Below are positions 1-9,421 of a stretch of 64,000 nucleotides of DNA, in pieces (within the stretch, counting starts at the first letter, position 1; each line of letters starts with the position of its first letter). The notes under the pieces are model-generated. The model was not told the DNA's origin and did not search any database. It saw nothing but the letters and a program-made list of their open reading frames with translations. Origin of the DNA: JBCCDY01 sp039030555 (GTDB lineage Bacteria; Bacteroidota; Bacteroidia; Cytophagales; Cyclobacteriaceae); NCBI GenBank assembly GCA_039030555.1, contig JBCCDY010000008.1:62001-126000 (forward strand), in the 5' to 3' direction. The position numbers and the translations under genes are program-made.

Positions 1-1
1 T

Positions 2-457
2 GGACCTGGAAATGGTACACAAGCTTATTTTGATGGGTATAGATATACTCATGCAGTGGTCTTTGGATTTGATAAGAACGGGAATAAGCTTTGGGACAAT
101 TGCTTCGAAATCAATGATGTAATCACTTTCGATCTAGAACAGTATGTTCAAATAAATCCAAGGGATGATAAAATAGTATTAGTATATAATAATGAGGAAA
201 AGCTTTTATCCAAGATCATTGAAAACGATCAGGTACTAGATGGCAAAGAAGAGATTGAGATCGCTACAAAATTTCCGAATGATGAAATCAAAAATACGGA
301 CGAAGATTACGGTGACCTGAAATATTGGTACGGAGATCACTTCTATGTGTATGGTATTCAGAAAATCAAAAATCAAGCATCCCCTAACGTAGAGTTAAAC
401 AGAGAAGTATTCTTTATAAATAAGATTACTTACGGGAATGAAGAACAGAATAATTAA
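2..457 (+). CDS. conserved hypothetical protein, 3' part only
   Basis: The reading frame is open from base 2, with no stop and no convincing start, so the true start lies left of the window. About 151 residues are visible. The text is rich in Asp, Glu and aromatic residues and has short strand-like pieces such as VVFGFDKNGNKLWDN and KLLSKII, which suggests a beta-sheet protein of the kind exported by this phylum. That is only an inference, because the signal region is not visible. It ends 21 bp before pyrR. I recognise no named family. Confidence 0.6.
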   Translation, partial: GPGNGTQAYFDGYRYTHAVVFGFDKNGNKLWDNCFEINDVITFDLEQYVQINPRDDKIVLVYNNEEKLLSKIIENDQVLDGKEEIEIATKFPNDEIKNTDEDYGDLKYWYGDHFYVYGIQKIKNQASPNVELNREVFFINKITYGNEEQNN

Positions 458-478
458 TTACTGTATCTTTAAATCGCA

Positions 479-1018
479 ATGTCAGAACGGTTAATCTTAG
501 CAGAGGAACAACTTAACATTACCCTCCGAAGACTCTCACAACAGTTAATAGAGACATACTCCAATATTGAAGACACTGTAATACTCGCTCTTCAACCAAG
601 AGGCACTTATCTTGCTCAACATATTGTAAAAATCCTAAGAGAAGAGTTTGACATAAAAATCCCGCTTGGATTATTAGATACAACCTTTCATCGAGACGAT
701 TTCAGAAGAAGGGAATCCCCTAAAAAAGCAAGCTTTACAGATATCCCTTTTCAAATTGAAGGAAAGTCTGTTATTCTTATAGATGATGTTCTTTATACAG
801 GTCGTTCAGTAAGGGCTGCGCTCGATGCTATGATTACTTTCGGAAGACCTAAAAAAGTAGATCTTTTGGTTTTGATTGATAGAAATTATAGCCGCCATCT
901 TCCAATTGAAGCAAAGTTTGTTGGTAAAAAAGTAAATACAGGAAATAACCAAACTGTTGTGGTTCAATGGATAGAAATTGGAGATGCTTCCAACTCAGTA
1001 AAACTGGTCGATGAGTAA
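479..1018 (+). CDS. pyrR: PyrR, pyrimidine regulator / uracil phosphoribosyltransferase
   Basis: A 179-residue phosphoribosyltransferase-fold protein, the normal PyrR length. The PRPP-binding loop is clear at about residues 99-111 (VILIDDVLYTGRS), and the N-terminal region has the PyrR pattern ILALQPRGTYLAQHI. In the family, PyrR binds pyr mRNA in Firmicutes and also converts uracil plus PRPP to UMP. Here no attenuator-like hairpin is visible upstream, so the RNA-binding role is not supported by this sequence. Its end overlaps the start of pyrB by 8 bp, so the two are translationally coupled. Confidence 0.93.
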   Translation: MSERLILAEEQLNITLRRLSQQLIETYSNIEDTVILALQPRGTYLAQHIVKILREEFDIKIPLGLLDTTFHRDDFRRRESPKKASFTDIPFQIEGKSVILIDDVLYTGRSVRAALDAMITFGRPKKVDLLVLIDRNYSRHLPIEAKFVGKKVNTGNNQTVVVQWIEIGDASNSVKLVDE

Positions 1019-1958
1019 CATGGATAATCTAAGCGTAGATCATTTACTTGGAATAAAATATATAACTGAAGATGATATTCATCTGATCTTTGAGACAGCA
1101 TCACAATTTAAAGAGGTTATTAACCGGCCTATAAAGAAAGTTCCTTCTTTACGAGATCTAACCATTGCTAATATTTTTTTTGAAAATTCTACCCGAACGC
1201 GTCTATCATTTGAGCTTGCTGAAAAACGACTTTCAGCAGATGTAGTTAATTTTTCTGCTTCCTCAAGCTCTGTAAGCAAAGGGGAATCGTTGATCGATAC
1301 TGTTAATAACATCCTTGCTATGAAAGTGGATATGGTTGTGATGAGACATCCCGGACCAGGAGCACCCCATCTACTTTCACGACATGTAAAAGCCAATATT
1401 GTCAATGCCGGAGATGGTACTCATGAACATCCGACACAAGCTTTACTCGACTGTTTCTCGATAAAGGAAAAGCATGGATCAATTCAAGGACTGAAAGTGT
1501 TGATATTAGGAGATATTCTACATTCCAGAGTGGCTTTATCCAATATTTTTGCACTCAAAAAACTAGGAGCAGAAGTTTCCGTCTGTGGGCCTAACACATT
1601 AATCCCTAGACACATTAGGGAACTAGGTGTTCAGGTAGAACTAGATTTAGAAAAAGCATTAAGATGGTGTGATGTAGCCAATATTTTAAGAATTCAGTTA
1701 GAAAGACAAGACGAAAAATTCATTCCCTCCCTAAGAGAATACTCAAGGTATTTTGGTGTAAACGCGGAAAAGCTCTCTAAACTTGATAAAGAAATTACCA
1801 TTATGCACCCTGGCCCAATAAATAGGGGAGTAGAATTGAGCAGCGACGTGGCTGATTCTGACCACTCCATCATTTTGGATCAGGTGGAAAATGGAGTTGC
1901 TATTCGAATGGCAGTATTATATCTACTCGCTTCCAAGAAAAATATAGAAAGCCAGTAG
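1011..1958 (+). CDS. pyrB: aspartate carbamoyltransferase catalytic subunit
   Basis: A 315-residue enzyme that makes N-carbamoyl-L-aspartate from carbamoyl phosphate and aspartate in pyrimidine synthesis. The carbamoyl-phosphate signature FFENSTRTRLSFE is at about residues 55-67. HPTQALLD and the C-terminal MHPGPINRGVE complete the active site. The ATG at 1011 overlaps pyrR; a second ATG at 1020 is also possible. No pyrI-like regulatory subunit follows, as expected for this phylum. Confidence 0.95.
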   Translation: MSNMDNLSVDHLLGIKYITEDDIHLIFETASQFKEVINRPIKKVPSLRDLTIANIFFENSTRTRLSFELAEKRLSADVVNFSASSSSVSKGESLIDTVNNILAMKVDMVVMRHPGPGAPHLLSRHVKANIVNAGDGTHEHPTQALLDCFSIKEKHGSIQGLKVLILGDILHSRVALSNIFALKKLGAEVSVCGPNTLIPRHIRELGVQVELDLEKALRWCDVANILRIQLERQDEKFIPSLREYSRYFGVNAEKLSKLDKEITIMHPGPINRGVELSSDVADSDHSIILDQVENGVAIRMAVLYLLASKKNIESQ

Positions 1959-2081
1959 ACCTAATTCACCTTAAACGCAACGGCTTTCATGGATATAATT
2001 CTAAAGTAGACCAAGTTCAGAACTCTAAAGTTTATGTTCATTTCATCTATTCTTGGTAAGTTTAGGTAAACTAAAGAAGTC

Positions 2082-3452
2082 ATGTATTATAATTCAATAG
2101 TCGAGACCATCGGCAATACACCACTTGTAAAATTGAACACCCTTTCCAAAGGGATTAAAGGCACCATTTTAGCGAAAGTTGAGTATTTCAATCCGGGAAA
2201 TTCCATGAAGGATCGGATGGCTTTGAAAATGATTGAAGACGCCGAAAAAGATGGTAGACTCAAGCCGGGAGGAACCATTATTGAAGGAACCTCTGGAAAT
2301 ACAGGAATGGGACTTGCATTGGTAGCTATTTCAAAAGGTTATAAATGTATATTTACCTTATCAGATAAGCAATCGCAGGAGAAAATCGATATTCTCAGGG
2401 CCGTTGGAGCAGAAGTTATAGTTTGCCCCACTAATGTAGCTCCCGATGATCCAAGATCATACTATTCTGTGGCGAAGAAGTATAATGAAGAAATAGAAAA
2501 CTCATTCTACCCAAATCAATACGACAATCTCTCAAACGCTAAAGCTCATTATGAAACAACCGGCCCCGAAATCTGGGAGCAAACCGAAGGAAAGATCACA
2601 CATTGGGCAGCAGGAGTAGGCACTGGTGGTTCTATGTGCGGAACAGCAGAGTATTTAAAAGAACAAAACCCGAATGTTGTATCTGTTGGAATAGATAGTT
2701 ATGGCTCTGTTTTCAAGAAGTATAAAGAAACTGGCGTATTCGACGAAAATGAAATATACCCATACATGACAGAGGGCATCGGTGAAGATATACTTCCTAA
2801 AAATGTTGATTTCGATTTAATAGATCATTTCGTAAAAGTTACCGATAAAGATGGGGCTATAATGACCCGGAAATTGGCCCGTGAAGAAGGTTTGTTTGTT
2901 GGGTGGTCTTGTGGATCGGCGGTTCATGGGGCTCTGGAGTATGCGAAAGAGCATTTAAAAGAAGACGACCTTATGGTGATCATTCTTCCGGATCACGGAA
3001 CAAGATACCTGGCAAAAATATACAACGACAACTGGATGAAAGATCATGGCTTCGTTGAAGAGAGAGAGTACGCTTCAGCTAAAGACATTATCACAAGAAA
3101 GAATGGCCAAGATAAGCTTTACACTATACCATGCGATATGCTGGTTGAAGAGGCGATTAAGATTTTAAATAAAGAAGGTATTTCCCAAATTCCGGTTCAA
3201 AAAGAAGAAGAGATCGTAGGAAGCCTTACAGATTCTCACATTCTCAAGCAGCTTATTGAAAATCCTGATTTGAAGAAAAAGGAAGTCTCAGATTTAATGG
3301 ATGAGCCTTTTCCCTTTGTTGCGGAAGACACCACTTTGGACGTCATGTCATCTATGATCACGAAGGAAAATCAGGCCTTACTTATCCGCGACAGTGAAAG
3401 AAAGATACACATCATCACTCAGCACGATATTCTAATGGCAATGACCCAATAA
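2082..3452 (+). CDS. cystathionine beta-synthase-like PLP enzyme with C-terminal CBS domains
   Basis: A 456-residue fold-type II PLP enzyme. The PLP lysine lies in NPGNSMKDRMA (about residues 38-48), the substrate loop in EGTSGNTGMG and the phosphate-binding loop in GTGGSMCG. Residues from about 340 onward resemble two CBS modules (IPCDMLVEEAIKIL and PFPFVAEDTTLDVM), the layout of regulated cystathionine beta-synthases, which condense serine and homocysteine. A cysteine synthase with CBS domains is the alternative. It sits 24 bp ahead of the pyruvate carboxylase gene and may be cotranscribed. Confidence 0.88.
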   Translation: MYYNSIVETIGNTPLVKLNTLSKGIKGTILAKVEYFNPGNSMKDRMALKMIEDAEKDGRLKPGGTIIEGTSGNTGMGLALVAISKGYKCIFTLSDKQSQEKIDILRAVGAEVIVCPTNVAPDDPRSYYSVAKKYNEEIENSFYPNQYDNLSNAKAHYETTGPEIWEQTEGKITHWAAGVGTGGSMCGTAEYLKEQNPNVVSVGIDSYGSVFKKYKETGVFDENEIYPYMTEGIGEDILPKNVDFDLIDHFVKVTDKDGAIMTRKLAREEGLFVGWSCGSAVHGALEYAKEHLKEDDLMVIILPDHGTRYLAKIYNDNWMKDHGFVEEREYASAKDIITRKNGQDKLYTIPCDMLVEEAIKILNKEGISQIPVQKEEEIVGSLTDSHILKQLIENPDLKKKEVSDLMDEPFPFVAEDTTLDVMSSMITKENQALLIRDSERKIHIITQHDILMAMTQ

Positions 3453-3476
3453 TTTATTTTAAATACATCTCCTTTC

Positions 3477-6400
3477 ATGCCCGATAATATTAAACGCTAC
3501 AATAAAATACTCGTAGCTAACCGTGGTGAAATTGCCATCAGAGTACTACGTGCTATTAGTGAGTTGCACGTAAAATCAGTAGCTATCTACACTTACGAAG
3601 ATCGATATTCATTACATCGGTATAAAGCAGATGAAGCTTATCAAATCGGGAAGGAAGATGATCCTTTAAAACCATATTTAGACATAGAAGAAATTATTTC
3701 TACGGCTAAGAAAAATGGAGTAGATGCCATTCACCCAGGATATGGCTTTTTATCCGAAAACGTAGATTTCGCTCAAAGGTGTCGTGAAGAAAACATCACG
3801 TTTATAGGCCCTGCGCCAGAGGTAATGGCACAGCTAGGGGATAAAGTTTCTGCGAAAAAAGTAGCTATAAAAGCGGAAGTTCCAATCATAAGAGATAATG
3901 AAAAAGACTTAATCGATTTTGATACTGTCTTAGAAGAAGCCGAATCAATAGGTTTCCCAGTAATACTCAAAGCAGCTGCTGGAGGAGGTGGGAGAGGAAT
4001 GCGTGTGGTGAGAGACAAGCAAGATCTTTCAAAAGCATTCTCAGAAGCTAAAGGAGAAGCAGCTAAAGCTTTTGGAAATGATACCATCTTTGTTGAAAAA
4101 TATGTTGAGAACCCCAAACATATTGAGGTTCAGATTATGGCCGATAATCATGGTTCAACGGTTCATCTTTACGAGCGCGATTGTTCTGTTCAAAGACGTT
4201 TTCAAAAAGTGGTTGAAGTTGCTCCAAGCTTCGGGCTGAAGGAAGAAACACGTGAAAAGCTATACGATTACGCACTCAAAATAGCTAAAAGTGTAAAATA
4301 CAATAATGTTGGAACGGTTGAGTTTCTGGTTGATGCTGAAGAAAACATCTATTTCATCGAAGTAAATCCCAGAATTCAGGTTGAACATACCATAACGGAG
4401 GAGATCACCGGAATAGATATAGTTCGAGCACAAATACTTATAGCATCGGGTCGTAAACTTTCAGACCCGCAGCTTTTCATCAAATCACAGGACGATATTA
4501 AAGCGAATGGCTACGCTATCCAATGCCGCATCACTACTGAAGATCCTATCAATGACTTTCGCCCGGATTACGGGAAAATTATAGCTTACCGAAGTGCCGG
4601 TGGTTTTGGAATAAGACTTGATGCCGGCAACTGCTATAGTGGCGTTACGATATCACCTTTTTTTGACTCGCTTTTAGTAAAAGTGTCTTCTTCTGGCCGA
4701 ACATTAAAAGGTGCCGCACAGAGACTCCATAGAGCACTGAGAGAATTCAGGATTAGGGGCGTCAAAACGAATATAGGCTTCTTAGAAAACGTTATTGATC
4801 ATCAGGATTTTTATGCCGGAAAGGCAACGGTTCAATTTATTGAAAAGAATCCTGATCTACTTAGAACAGTTAAAAGTTTTGATAGGGGAACAAAAACACT
4901 TAAATATCTTGCAAATGTTACGGTTAATGGTAATCCTGATGTAAAATTCGTCAACCCAACAAAAAAACTCAGAAATCCCAGTGTACCGGAATTTGATATT
5001 AATGCTCAACATCCCAAGGGTACGAAAGATAAGCTTAATGAATTAGGCAGAGAAGGCTTTATTGATTGGCTGAAAAATGAAAAGTCGGTTCAGTTTACCG
5101 ACACAACCTTTAGAGATGCTCATCAATCACTTTTAGCCACTCGATTTCGTACTCACGATATGCTAAAAGTAGCAGAAGGATTTTCTAAAGACCACCCTCA
5201 GGTTTTTTCGATGGAGGTGTGGGGAGGAGCCACTTTCGACGTGTGCATGCGTTTCTTGAAAGAAAGTCCTTGGGAAAGGCTCAGGTCTCTGAGAGAAGCG
5301 ATCCCTAATATACTTTTACAGATGCTTTTGAGAGGTTCAAATGCGGTAGGTTACAAAGCGTATCCTGATAATCTTATTGAAAAATTTATAGAAAAATCAG
5401 CAGAAGAAGGTATTGATGTTTTTAGGATCTTCGATTCGCTAAACTGGGTTGAAGCAATGAAAGTCAGCATTAAAGCCGTAAGGGAAAGGACTAACTCGCT
5501 GGTAGAGGCTTGTATTTGCTATACCGGCGAAATCAAAGAAACAGATAATAATAAATATTCACTTTCGTATTATCTTGATTTAGCGAAGTCATTGGAAGAT
5601 GAGGGGGCACATATACTGGCTATAAAAGATATGGCCGGTTTACTCAAACCTTATAGCGCTGAATTATTAGTGAATGAGCTGAAAAGCACCGTAAACATTC
5701 CAATTCACTTGCATAGTCATGACACCTCATCAATTCAGGCTGCAACTTATTTAAAAGCTATTGAAGCAGGTGTGGACGTTGTTGATGTAGCAATAGCGTC
5801 AATGTCGGGACTTACCTCCCAACCCAATTTCAACTCTTTGGTAGCCACCTTAAATTATAGTGATAGAAAAAGCGACATTGATGTTAACAGTCTAAACGAA
5901 TATTCTAATTACTGGGAAGCTGTTAGGGAATACTATTACCCTTTCGAATCAGGACTGAAAGCTGGAACAGCAGAAGTATACAGCCATGAAATTCCAGGCG
6001 GGCAATATTCAAACTTGAGGCCACAGGCTATTGCTCTGGGGCTTGAAGATCAGTTTGAAACCGTTAAGAAAAACTATGCCTTGGTCAACAAAATGTTCGG
6101 AGATCTGGTAAAAGTTACGCCTTCATCTAAAGTTGTAGGTGATATGGCAATTTATATGACTTCAAATAATTTAACGGAAGAAGATATTTTTACACGTGGT
6201 GATGAAATCTCTTTTCCTGAATCGGTCGTTTCTTTGTTTAAAGGAGAACTTGGGCAGCCGCCTGAAGGGTTTCCGGAAAAACTTAGTTCCATCATTCTTA
6301 AAGGCCAGAAACCATTTAAAGACCGGCCAAATGCACACCTGGAGCCTATTGATTTCGATGCTGAGTTTGCCGTTTTCAAGGAAGAATTTCCAGGCGGGGA

Positions 6401-6932
6401 TTTTCTTGATTTCTTATCCCATCAATTGTATCCAAAAGTCTATCAGGATTACTACAAACACCTGGAAGATTTTGATGAAGTGAAATACCTTCCGACTAAA
6501 GCCTTTTTCTTCGGGCTCCAGCCCGGAGAAGAAATTATGGTAGAAATTGCACGAGGAAAGGTGATTATTATCCAATTAATCTACATCACTAAAGCTGATG
6601 AGGACGGAATGAAAACCGTTTCTTTCAATTTAAATGGACAAACCCGGGAGATTAGAGTTAAAGATGATTCCATTAAAGTTGAACGCGTTTCAAATCGAAA
6701 AGCGGTAGCTAAAAATGAAATAGGGTCGCCTTTACAAGGTAAAATTTCTGAAATAAAAATTTCTGAAGGTGATCGTATAGAAACAGGGCAAATACTGTTT
6801 GTAATTGAAGCCATGAAAATGGAAACCAGTGTCTCTGCTCCTTTTAGCGGTAAGGTCAATAGTATTGTTTTGGGTGCTAATAGTCTTGTTCAACAAGACG
6901 ATCTGGTGCTAGAAATGGAAATAGAACAATAA
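3477..6932 (+). CDS. pyc: pyruvate carboxylase
   Basis: A full-length, single-chain biotin enzyme of 1151 residues that makes oxaloacetate from pyruvate, bicarbonate and ATP. The biotin carboxylase domain spans about 1-460, with the glycine-rich ATP loop KAAAGGGGRGMRVV. The carboxyltransferase domain starts near DTTFRDAHQSLLATR and includes the metal-binding HLHSHDTSS and the lysine of AIKDMAGLL. The C-terminal biotinyl domain has the biotinylated lysine in IEAMKMETS. No part of the enzyme is missing. Its usual role is to refill the citric acid cycle. Confidence 0.96.
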   Translation: MPDNIKRYNKILVANRGEIAIRVLRAISELHVKSVAIYTYEDRYSLHRYKADEAYQIGKEDDPLKPYLDIEEIISTAKKNGVDAIHPGYGFLSENVDFAQRCREENITFIGPAPEVMAQLGDKVSAKKVAIKAEVPIIRDNEKDLIDFDTVLEEAESIGFPVILKAAAGGGGRGMRVVRDKQDLSKAFSEAKGEAAKAFGNDTIFVEKYVENPKHIEVQIMADNHGSTVHLYERDCSVQRRFQKVVEVAPSFGLKEETREKLYDYALKIAKSVKYNNVGTVEFLVDAEENIYFIEVNPRIQVEHTITEEITGIDIVRAQILIASGRKLSDPQLFIKSQDDIKANGYAIQCRITTEDPINDFRPDYGKIIAYRSAGGFGIRLDAGNCYSGVTISPFFDSLLVKVSSSGRTLKGAAQRLHRALREFRIRGVKTNIGFLENVIDHQDFYAGKATVQFIEKNPDLLRTVKSFDRGTKTLKYLANVTVNGNPDVKFVNPTKKLRNPSVPEFDINAQHPKGTKDKLNELGREGFIDWLKNEKSVQFTDTTFRDAHQSLLATRFRTHDMLKVAEGFSKDHPQVFSMEVWGGATFDVCMRFLKESPWERLRSLREAIPNILLQMLLRGSNAVGYKAYPDNLIEKFIEKSAEEGIDVFRIFDSLNWVEAMKVSIKAVRERTNSLVEACICYTGEIKETDNNKYSLSYYLDLAKSLEDEGAHILAIKDMAGLLKPYSAELLVNELKSTVNIPIHLHSHDTSSIQAATYLKAIEAGVDVVDVAIASMSGLTSQPNFNSLVATLNYSDRKSDIDVNSLNEYSNYWEAVREYYYPFESGLKAGTAEVYSHEIPGGQYSNLRPQAIALGLEDQFETVKKNYALVNKMFGDLVKVTPSSKVVGDMAIYMTSNNLTEEDIFTRGDEISFPESVVSLFKGELGQPPEGFPEKLSSIILKGQKPFKDRPNAHLEPIDFDAEFAVFKEEFPGGDFLDFLSHQLYPKVYQDYYKHLEDFDEVKYLPTKAFFFGLQPGEEIMVEIARGKVIIIQLIYITKADEDGMKTVSFNLNGQTREIRVKDDSIKVERVSNRKAVAKNEIGSPLQGKISEIKISEGDRIETGQILFVIEAMKMETSVSAPFSGKVNSIVLGANSLVQQDDLVLEMEIEQ

Positions 6933-6980
6933 CTTTTTTAATTCTAACTTCTCGTTTAACTTTAAATAAATTTACTGCTT

Positions 6981-7088
6981 ATGTTCATGCTCGGCTTAAT
7001 TCTAGTTCTTTTTGTTGCAGCAATCGTTGCTCCTTTTATTATCCCGAATAAAAAGGTCAGCAAAAATAAGTGGGATCAGAAGTATTAG
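6981..7088 (+). CDS. putative 35-residue single-pass membrane peptide
   Basis: A short frame too small for routine gene calling. ATG at 6981 gives 35 residues: a hydrophobic segment of about 20 residues (LGLILVLFVAAIVAPFII) followed by a lysine-rich tail ending in KWDQKY, as expected for a membrane peptide with the positive end in the cytoplasm. It starts 48 bp after pyc, and its stop codon directly abuts the stop of the convergent gene with no base between them. I know of no named family. Real translation is an inference from hydrophobic pattern and position. Confidence 0.45.
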   Translation: MFMLGLILVLFVAAIVAPFIIPNKKVSKNKWDQKY

Positions 7089-7616
7089 TCAGGACTTAAG
7101 GGTCTTTTTGATTCTTTCCAGCTCCATTTGAGTTAATTCTCCCTGTTCTTCGAAAAAATTGATAATGTAGTCTAGATAGTCTTCATCGAGATCAGACACG
7201 TCGAATCTTTTAATATTATCTAAAATATAGGCCTTATCCCCTTCCAGGTGTTCACTGAAACCGAACATATGTGGGATATTCTTCTCTACCGAAAATCGGA
7301 TAAACCGTATTTCAACATTTTTCGGAGAATTATTTACAGCTTCTGTTAAAGTCTTCTCCGACATTCGTAGATATTTCCACTTACCAAATGGACTCCATAC
7401 ATGCTTAACCATTAAAGCCTGGGTAGCTCCCAAATATGCCTTAATAATGGGCATAGGATCTTCAATAGTTTGTAGTTGATCGTAAAAAGCGGGTGTATTT
7501 TTGGAATCAAAAGTTAGATTAAAAAAAGTTGCACGGATCATCTGAAGATCATAATCCTGTGCTTTGGAAAGCGAACAGGAAAAGAAAAGTAAAAAAAGAA
7601 GAATACGTACTTTCAT
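7089..7616 (-). CDS. exported protein of unknown function
   Basis: 175 residues with a typical signal peptide (KVRILLFLLFFSCSLSKAQ, cleavage probably after KAQ). A Cys within the hydrophobic stretch makes a lipoprotein reading possible but less likely. The mature part is mostly helical, with several charged segments and no motif I recognise. It is transcribed alone, divergent from the pseudouridine synthase gene and tail-to-tail with the small peptide gene at 6981. Confidence 0.75.
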   Translation of the reverse strand: MKVRILLFLLFFSCSLSKAQDYDLQMIRATFFNLTFDSKNTPAFYDQLQTIEDPMPIIKAYLGATQALMVKHVWSPFGKWKYLRMSEKTLTEAVNNSPKNVEIRFIRFSVEKNIPHMFGFSEHLEGDKAYILDNIKRFDVSDLDEDYLDYIINFFEEQGELTQMELERIKKTLKS

Positions 7617-7755
7617 TTCAACGGGAAGGGAATAAATAGTTTATTCTTTTTGTATTTAGAGGAACTACTAAAACTATACCACGTTCTTAAACAGATTATA
7701 AATGATACCTCTTAACAAGAACGAGTATTAAACTTTAAATTTCAAAATACAATAT

Positions 7756-8466
7756 ATGAAGCCCTTAAAATTTGAAGATATTATAATACACGAAGATGAA
7801 AACCTTATTATAATTAACAAACCCGAGGGCATTGCAACTCTTGAAGATCGTTCGTCTCCAAATAATATTTTAAAATTGGCACGATCGTATTTCAAAGATG
7901 CATCCGTTTGTCACAGGCTCGACAAAGAAACCTCCGGAATTCTGGCTTTAGCAAAGACTACAGAAGCTTACACACATTTTTCAAAACTTTTAGAATCCAG
8001 AGCAGTGAAAAAGAAATACCTCGCTATTGTAGATGGAAAATGTGAAGAAGAGCGTTTTACCTGCGATAAGCCTTTACACACCTCTGGGAGAGGCATGGCA
8101 AAAGTGAACCATTCCAAAGGAAAAAACTCCACTACGCATTTCAAAAGATTGTTTGTGGGTAAAAAACATAGTTTACTGGAGTGTGAGCCGCTTACTGGCC
8201 GCTTTCATCAGATCAGAGGACACCTCAGCCATTTGGGAATGCCCATCACCGGAGACTTTATGTATGGAGGTGAGTCTCTTTTATTATCGGAATTGAAAAG
8301 GAACTACAACTTCAGCAAGGAAAAAGAAGAGCAGCCGATTATTAGACGAATAGCTCTTCATGCGGAGTTATTGAGCTTTTCTTTTAACGATGAAGTTTAT
8401 AATTTCACAGCAACATATCCGAAAGATTTCAAAGTTGCCGAAAAGCTCATCAGGCAGCATGTTTAA
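7756..8466 (+). CDS. RluA-family pseudouridine synthase
   Basis: A 236-residue RNA pseudouridine synthase. The family signature HRLDKETSGILALAK lies at about residues 55-69, with the catalytic Asp in HRLD. The conserved later segments GRFHQIRGHLSHLG and PITGDFMYGG are present. There is no S4 domain at the N-terminus, so it is a short RluA-type rather than RluB/RsuA-type protein. The RNA target (23S rRNA or tRNA) cannot be told from sequence. Confidence 0.92.
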   Translation: MKPLKFEDIIIHEDENLIIINKPEGIATLEDRSSPNNILKLARSYFKDASVCHRLDKETSGILALAKTTEAYTHFSKLLESRAVKKKYLAIVDGKCEEERFTCDKPLHTSGRGMAKVNHSKGKNSTTHFKRLFVGKKHSLLECEPLTGRFHQIRGHLSHLGMPITGDFMYGGESLLLSELKRNYNFSKEKEEQPIIRRIALHAELLSFSFNDEVYNFTATYPKDFKVAEKLIRQHV

Positions 8467-8489
8467 TCATTATATTAATTTGAAGGGAC

Positions 8490-8521
8490 TTTGGAATTAA
8501 ATAATTATACCTCTATCTTTG
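8490..8521 (+). promoter_or_regulatory. promoter of the rplM-rpsI-rpsB operon
   Basis: A TTTG box at 8490-8493 and TATCTTTG at 8514-8521 are separated by 20 bp. This matches the known Bacteroidota housekeeping promoter (TTTG or TTG, 17-23 bp, TAnnTTTG). Transcription would begin near 8526, leaving a leader of roughly 40 nt before rplM. Confidence 0.7.
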
Positions 8522-8522
8522 T

Positions 8523-8540
8523 GTCCCTTTTTTAAGGGGT
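8523..8540 (+). promoter_or_regulatory. candidate L13 leader hairpin
   Basis: CCCTT (8525-8529), a TTTT loop and AAGGG (8534-8538) form a hairpin, which G-T pairs extend by two positions. It would lie at the very 5' end of the rplM transcript. Autoregulatory leaders ahead of L13 are known in several phyla; assigning this hairpin to such a class is an inference. Confidence 0.35.
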
Positions 8541-8566
8541 TGACGATTTTCTAAATAATTAAGTGA

Positions 8567-9010
8567 GTGGATACTTTAAGTTTTAAGACAATATCGGCTA
8601 ACTCTGCAACAGTAAAACCTGAATGGTTAATTATTGATGCAGAGAACAAGGTTTTAGGTAGGTTGGCTAGTGAGGTAGCTAAATTGATCCGAGGTAAGCA
8701 CAAGCCTTATTATACGCCCAATACTAATTGTGGTGATAAGGTAATTGTAATTAATGCAGACAAAATAAAGCTTACCGGAAACAAGTTCACCGATAAAAAA
8801 TATGTTCGCCATACAGGATATCCTGGCGGACAGAGAATAACTACACCTAAAGAGGTTTTAGATAAAACACCTATAAGAGTAGTTGAAATGGCTGTAAGAG
8901 GAATGTTGCCTAAGAGCCGTTTAGGAAAGCAAATGTTTAAAAATATGTTTGTCTATGCTGGTACAGAACATCAGCACGAGGCTCAACAGCCAAAAGAGGT
9001 AAAATTATAA
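8567..9010 (+). CDS. rplM: 50S ribosomal protein L13
   Basis: 147 residues, with L13 landmarks WLIIDAENKVLGRLAS, GKHKPYYTPN and MAVRGMLPKSRLGKQM. The start is a GTG codon. It is chosen because the resulting N-terminus MDTLSFKT matches the form usual for L13 in this phylum and no ATG lies nearby. It is the first gene of the ribosomal operon, 13 bp before rpsI. Confidence 0.97.
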   Translation: MDTLSFKTISANSATVKPEWLIIDAENKVLGRLASEVAKLIRGKHKPYYTPNTNCGDKVIVINADKIKLTGNKFTDKKYVRHTGYPGGQRITTPKEVLDKTPIRVVEMAVRGMLPKSRLGKQMFKNMFVYAGTEHQHEAQQPKEVKL

Positions 9011-9023
9011 TAGGTATTATCTG

Positions 9024-9410
9024 ATGGACGTAATAAATACCATAGGAAGAAGAAAAACCTCAGTAGCCAGAATTTATATGGCTCCAGGTAAAGGTAAAAT
9101 TGAAGTGAACGGAAGAACTATAGAAGATTATTTCCCTACTTCTACACTTCAAATCATAGTTAAGCAACCTTTAGAATTAACTGAGGAAGATAAAAACTTT
9201 GATTTCAAAATCAATGTCGATGGAGGTGGATTTAAAGGTCAGGCAGAAGCTGTGAGACTAGCGATTTCCAGAGCATTATGCGAATCAAATGAAGAGAATA
9301 GGCCAGCACTCAAAAAAGAGGGTTTTCTTACCAGAGATCCAAGAATGGTTGAGCGTAAGAAATACGGTAGAAGAAAAGCAAGAAGAAGATTCCAATTCAG
9401 TAAGCGATAA
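9024..9410 (+). CDS. rpsI: 30S ribosomal protein S9
   Basis: 128 residues, full length. It begins NTIGRRKTSVARIY and ends in the basic tail GRRKARRRFQFSKR that reaches the P-site tRNA in the ribosome. The DPRMVERKKYG block before the tail is typical of S9. It sits between rplM and rpsB with short gaps of 13 and 11 bp. Confidence 0.98.
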   Translation: MDVINTIGRRKTSVARIYMAPGKGKIEVNGRTIEDYFPTSTLQIIVKQPLELTEEDKNFDFKINVDGGGFKGQAEAVRLAISRALCESNEENRPALKKEGFLTRDPRMVERKKYGRRKARRRFQFSKR

Positions 9411-9421
9411 TCGATAGATTA

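Noticed and set aside
7682..7723. CGTTCTT / AAGAACG inverted arms before the pseudouridine synthase gene
   Set aside because: Arms of 7 bp separated by 28 bp in AT-rich DNA are expected by chance and do not overlap a recognisable promoter.
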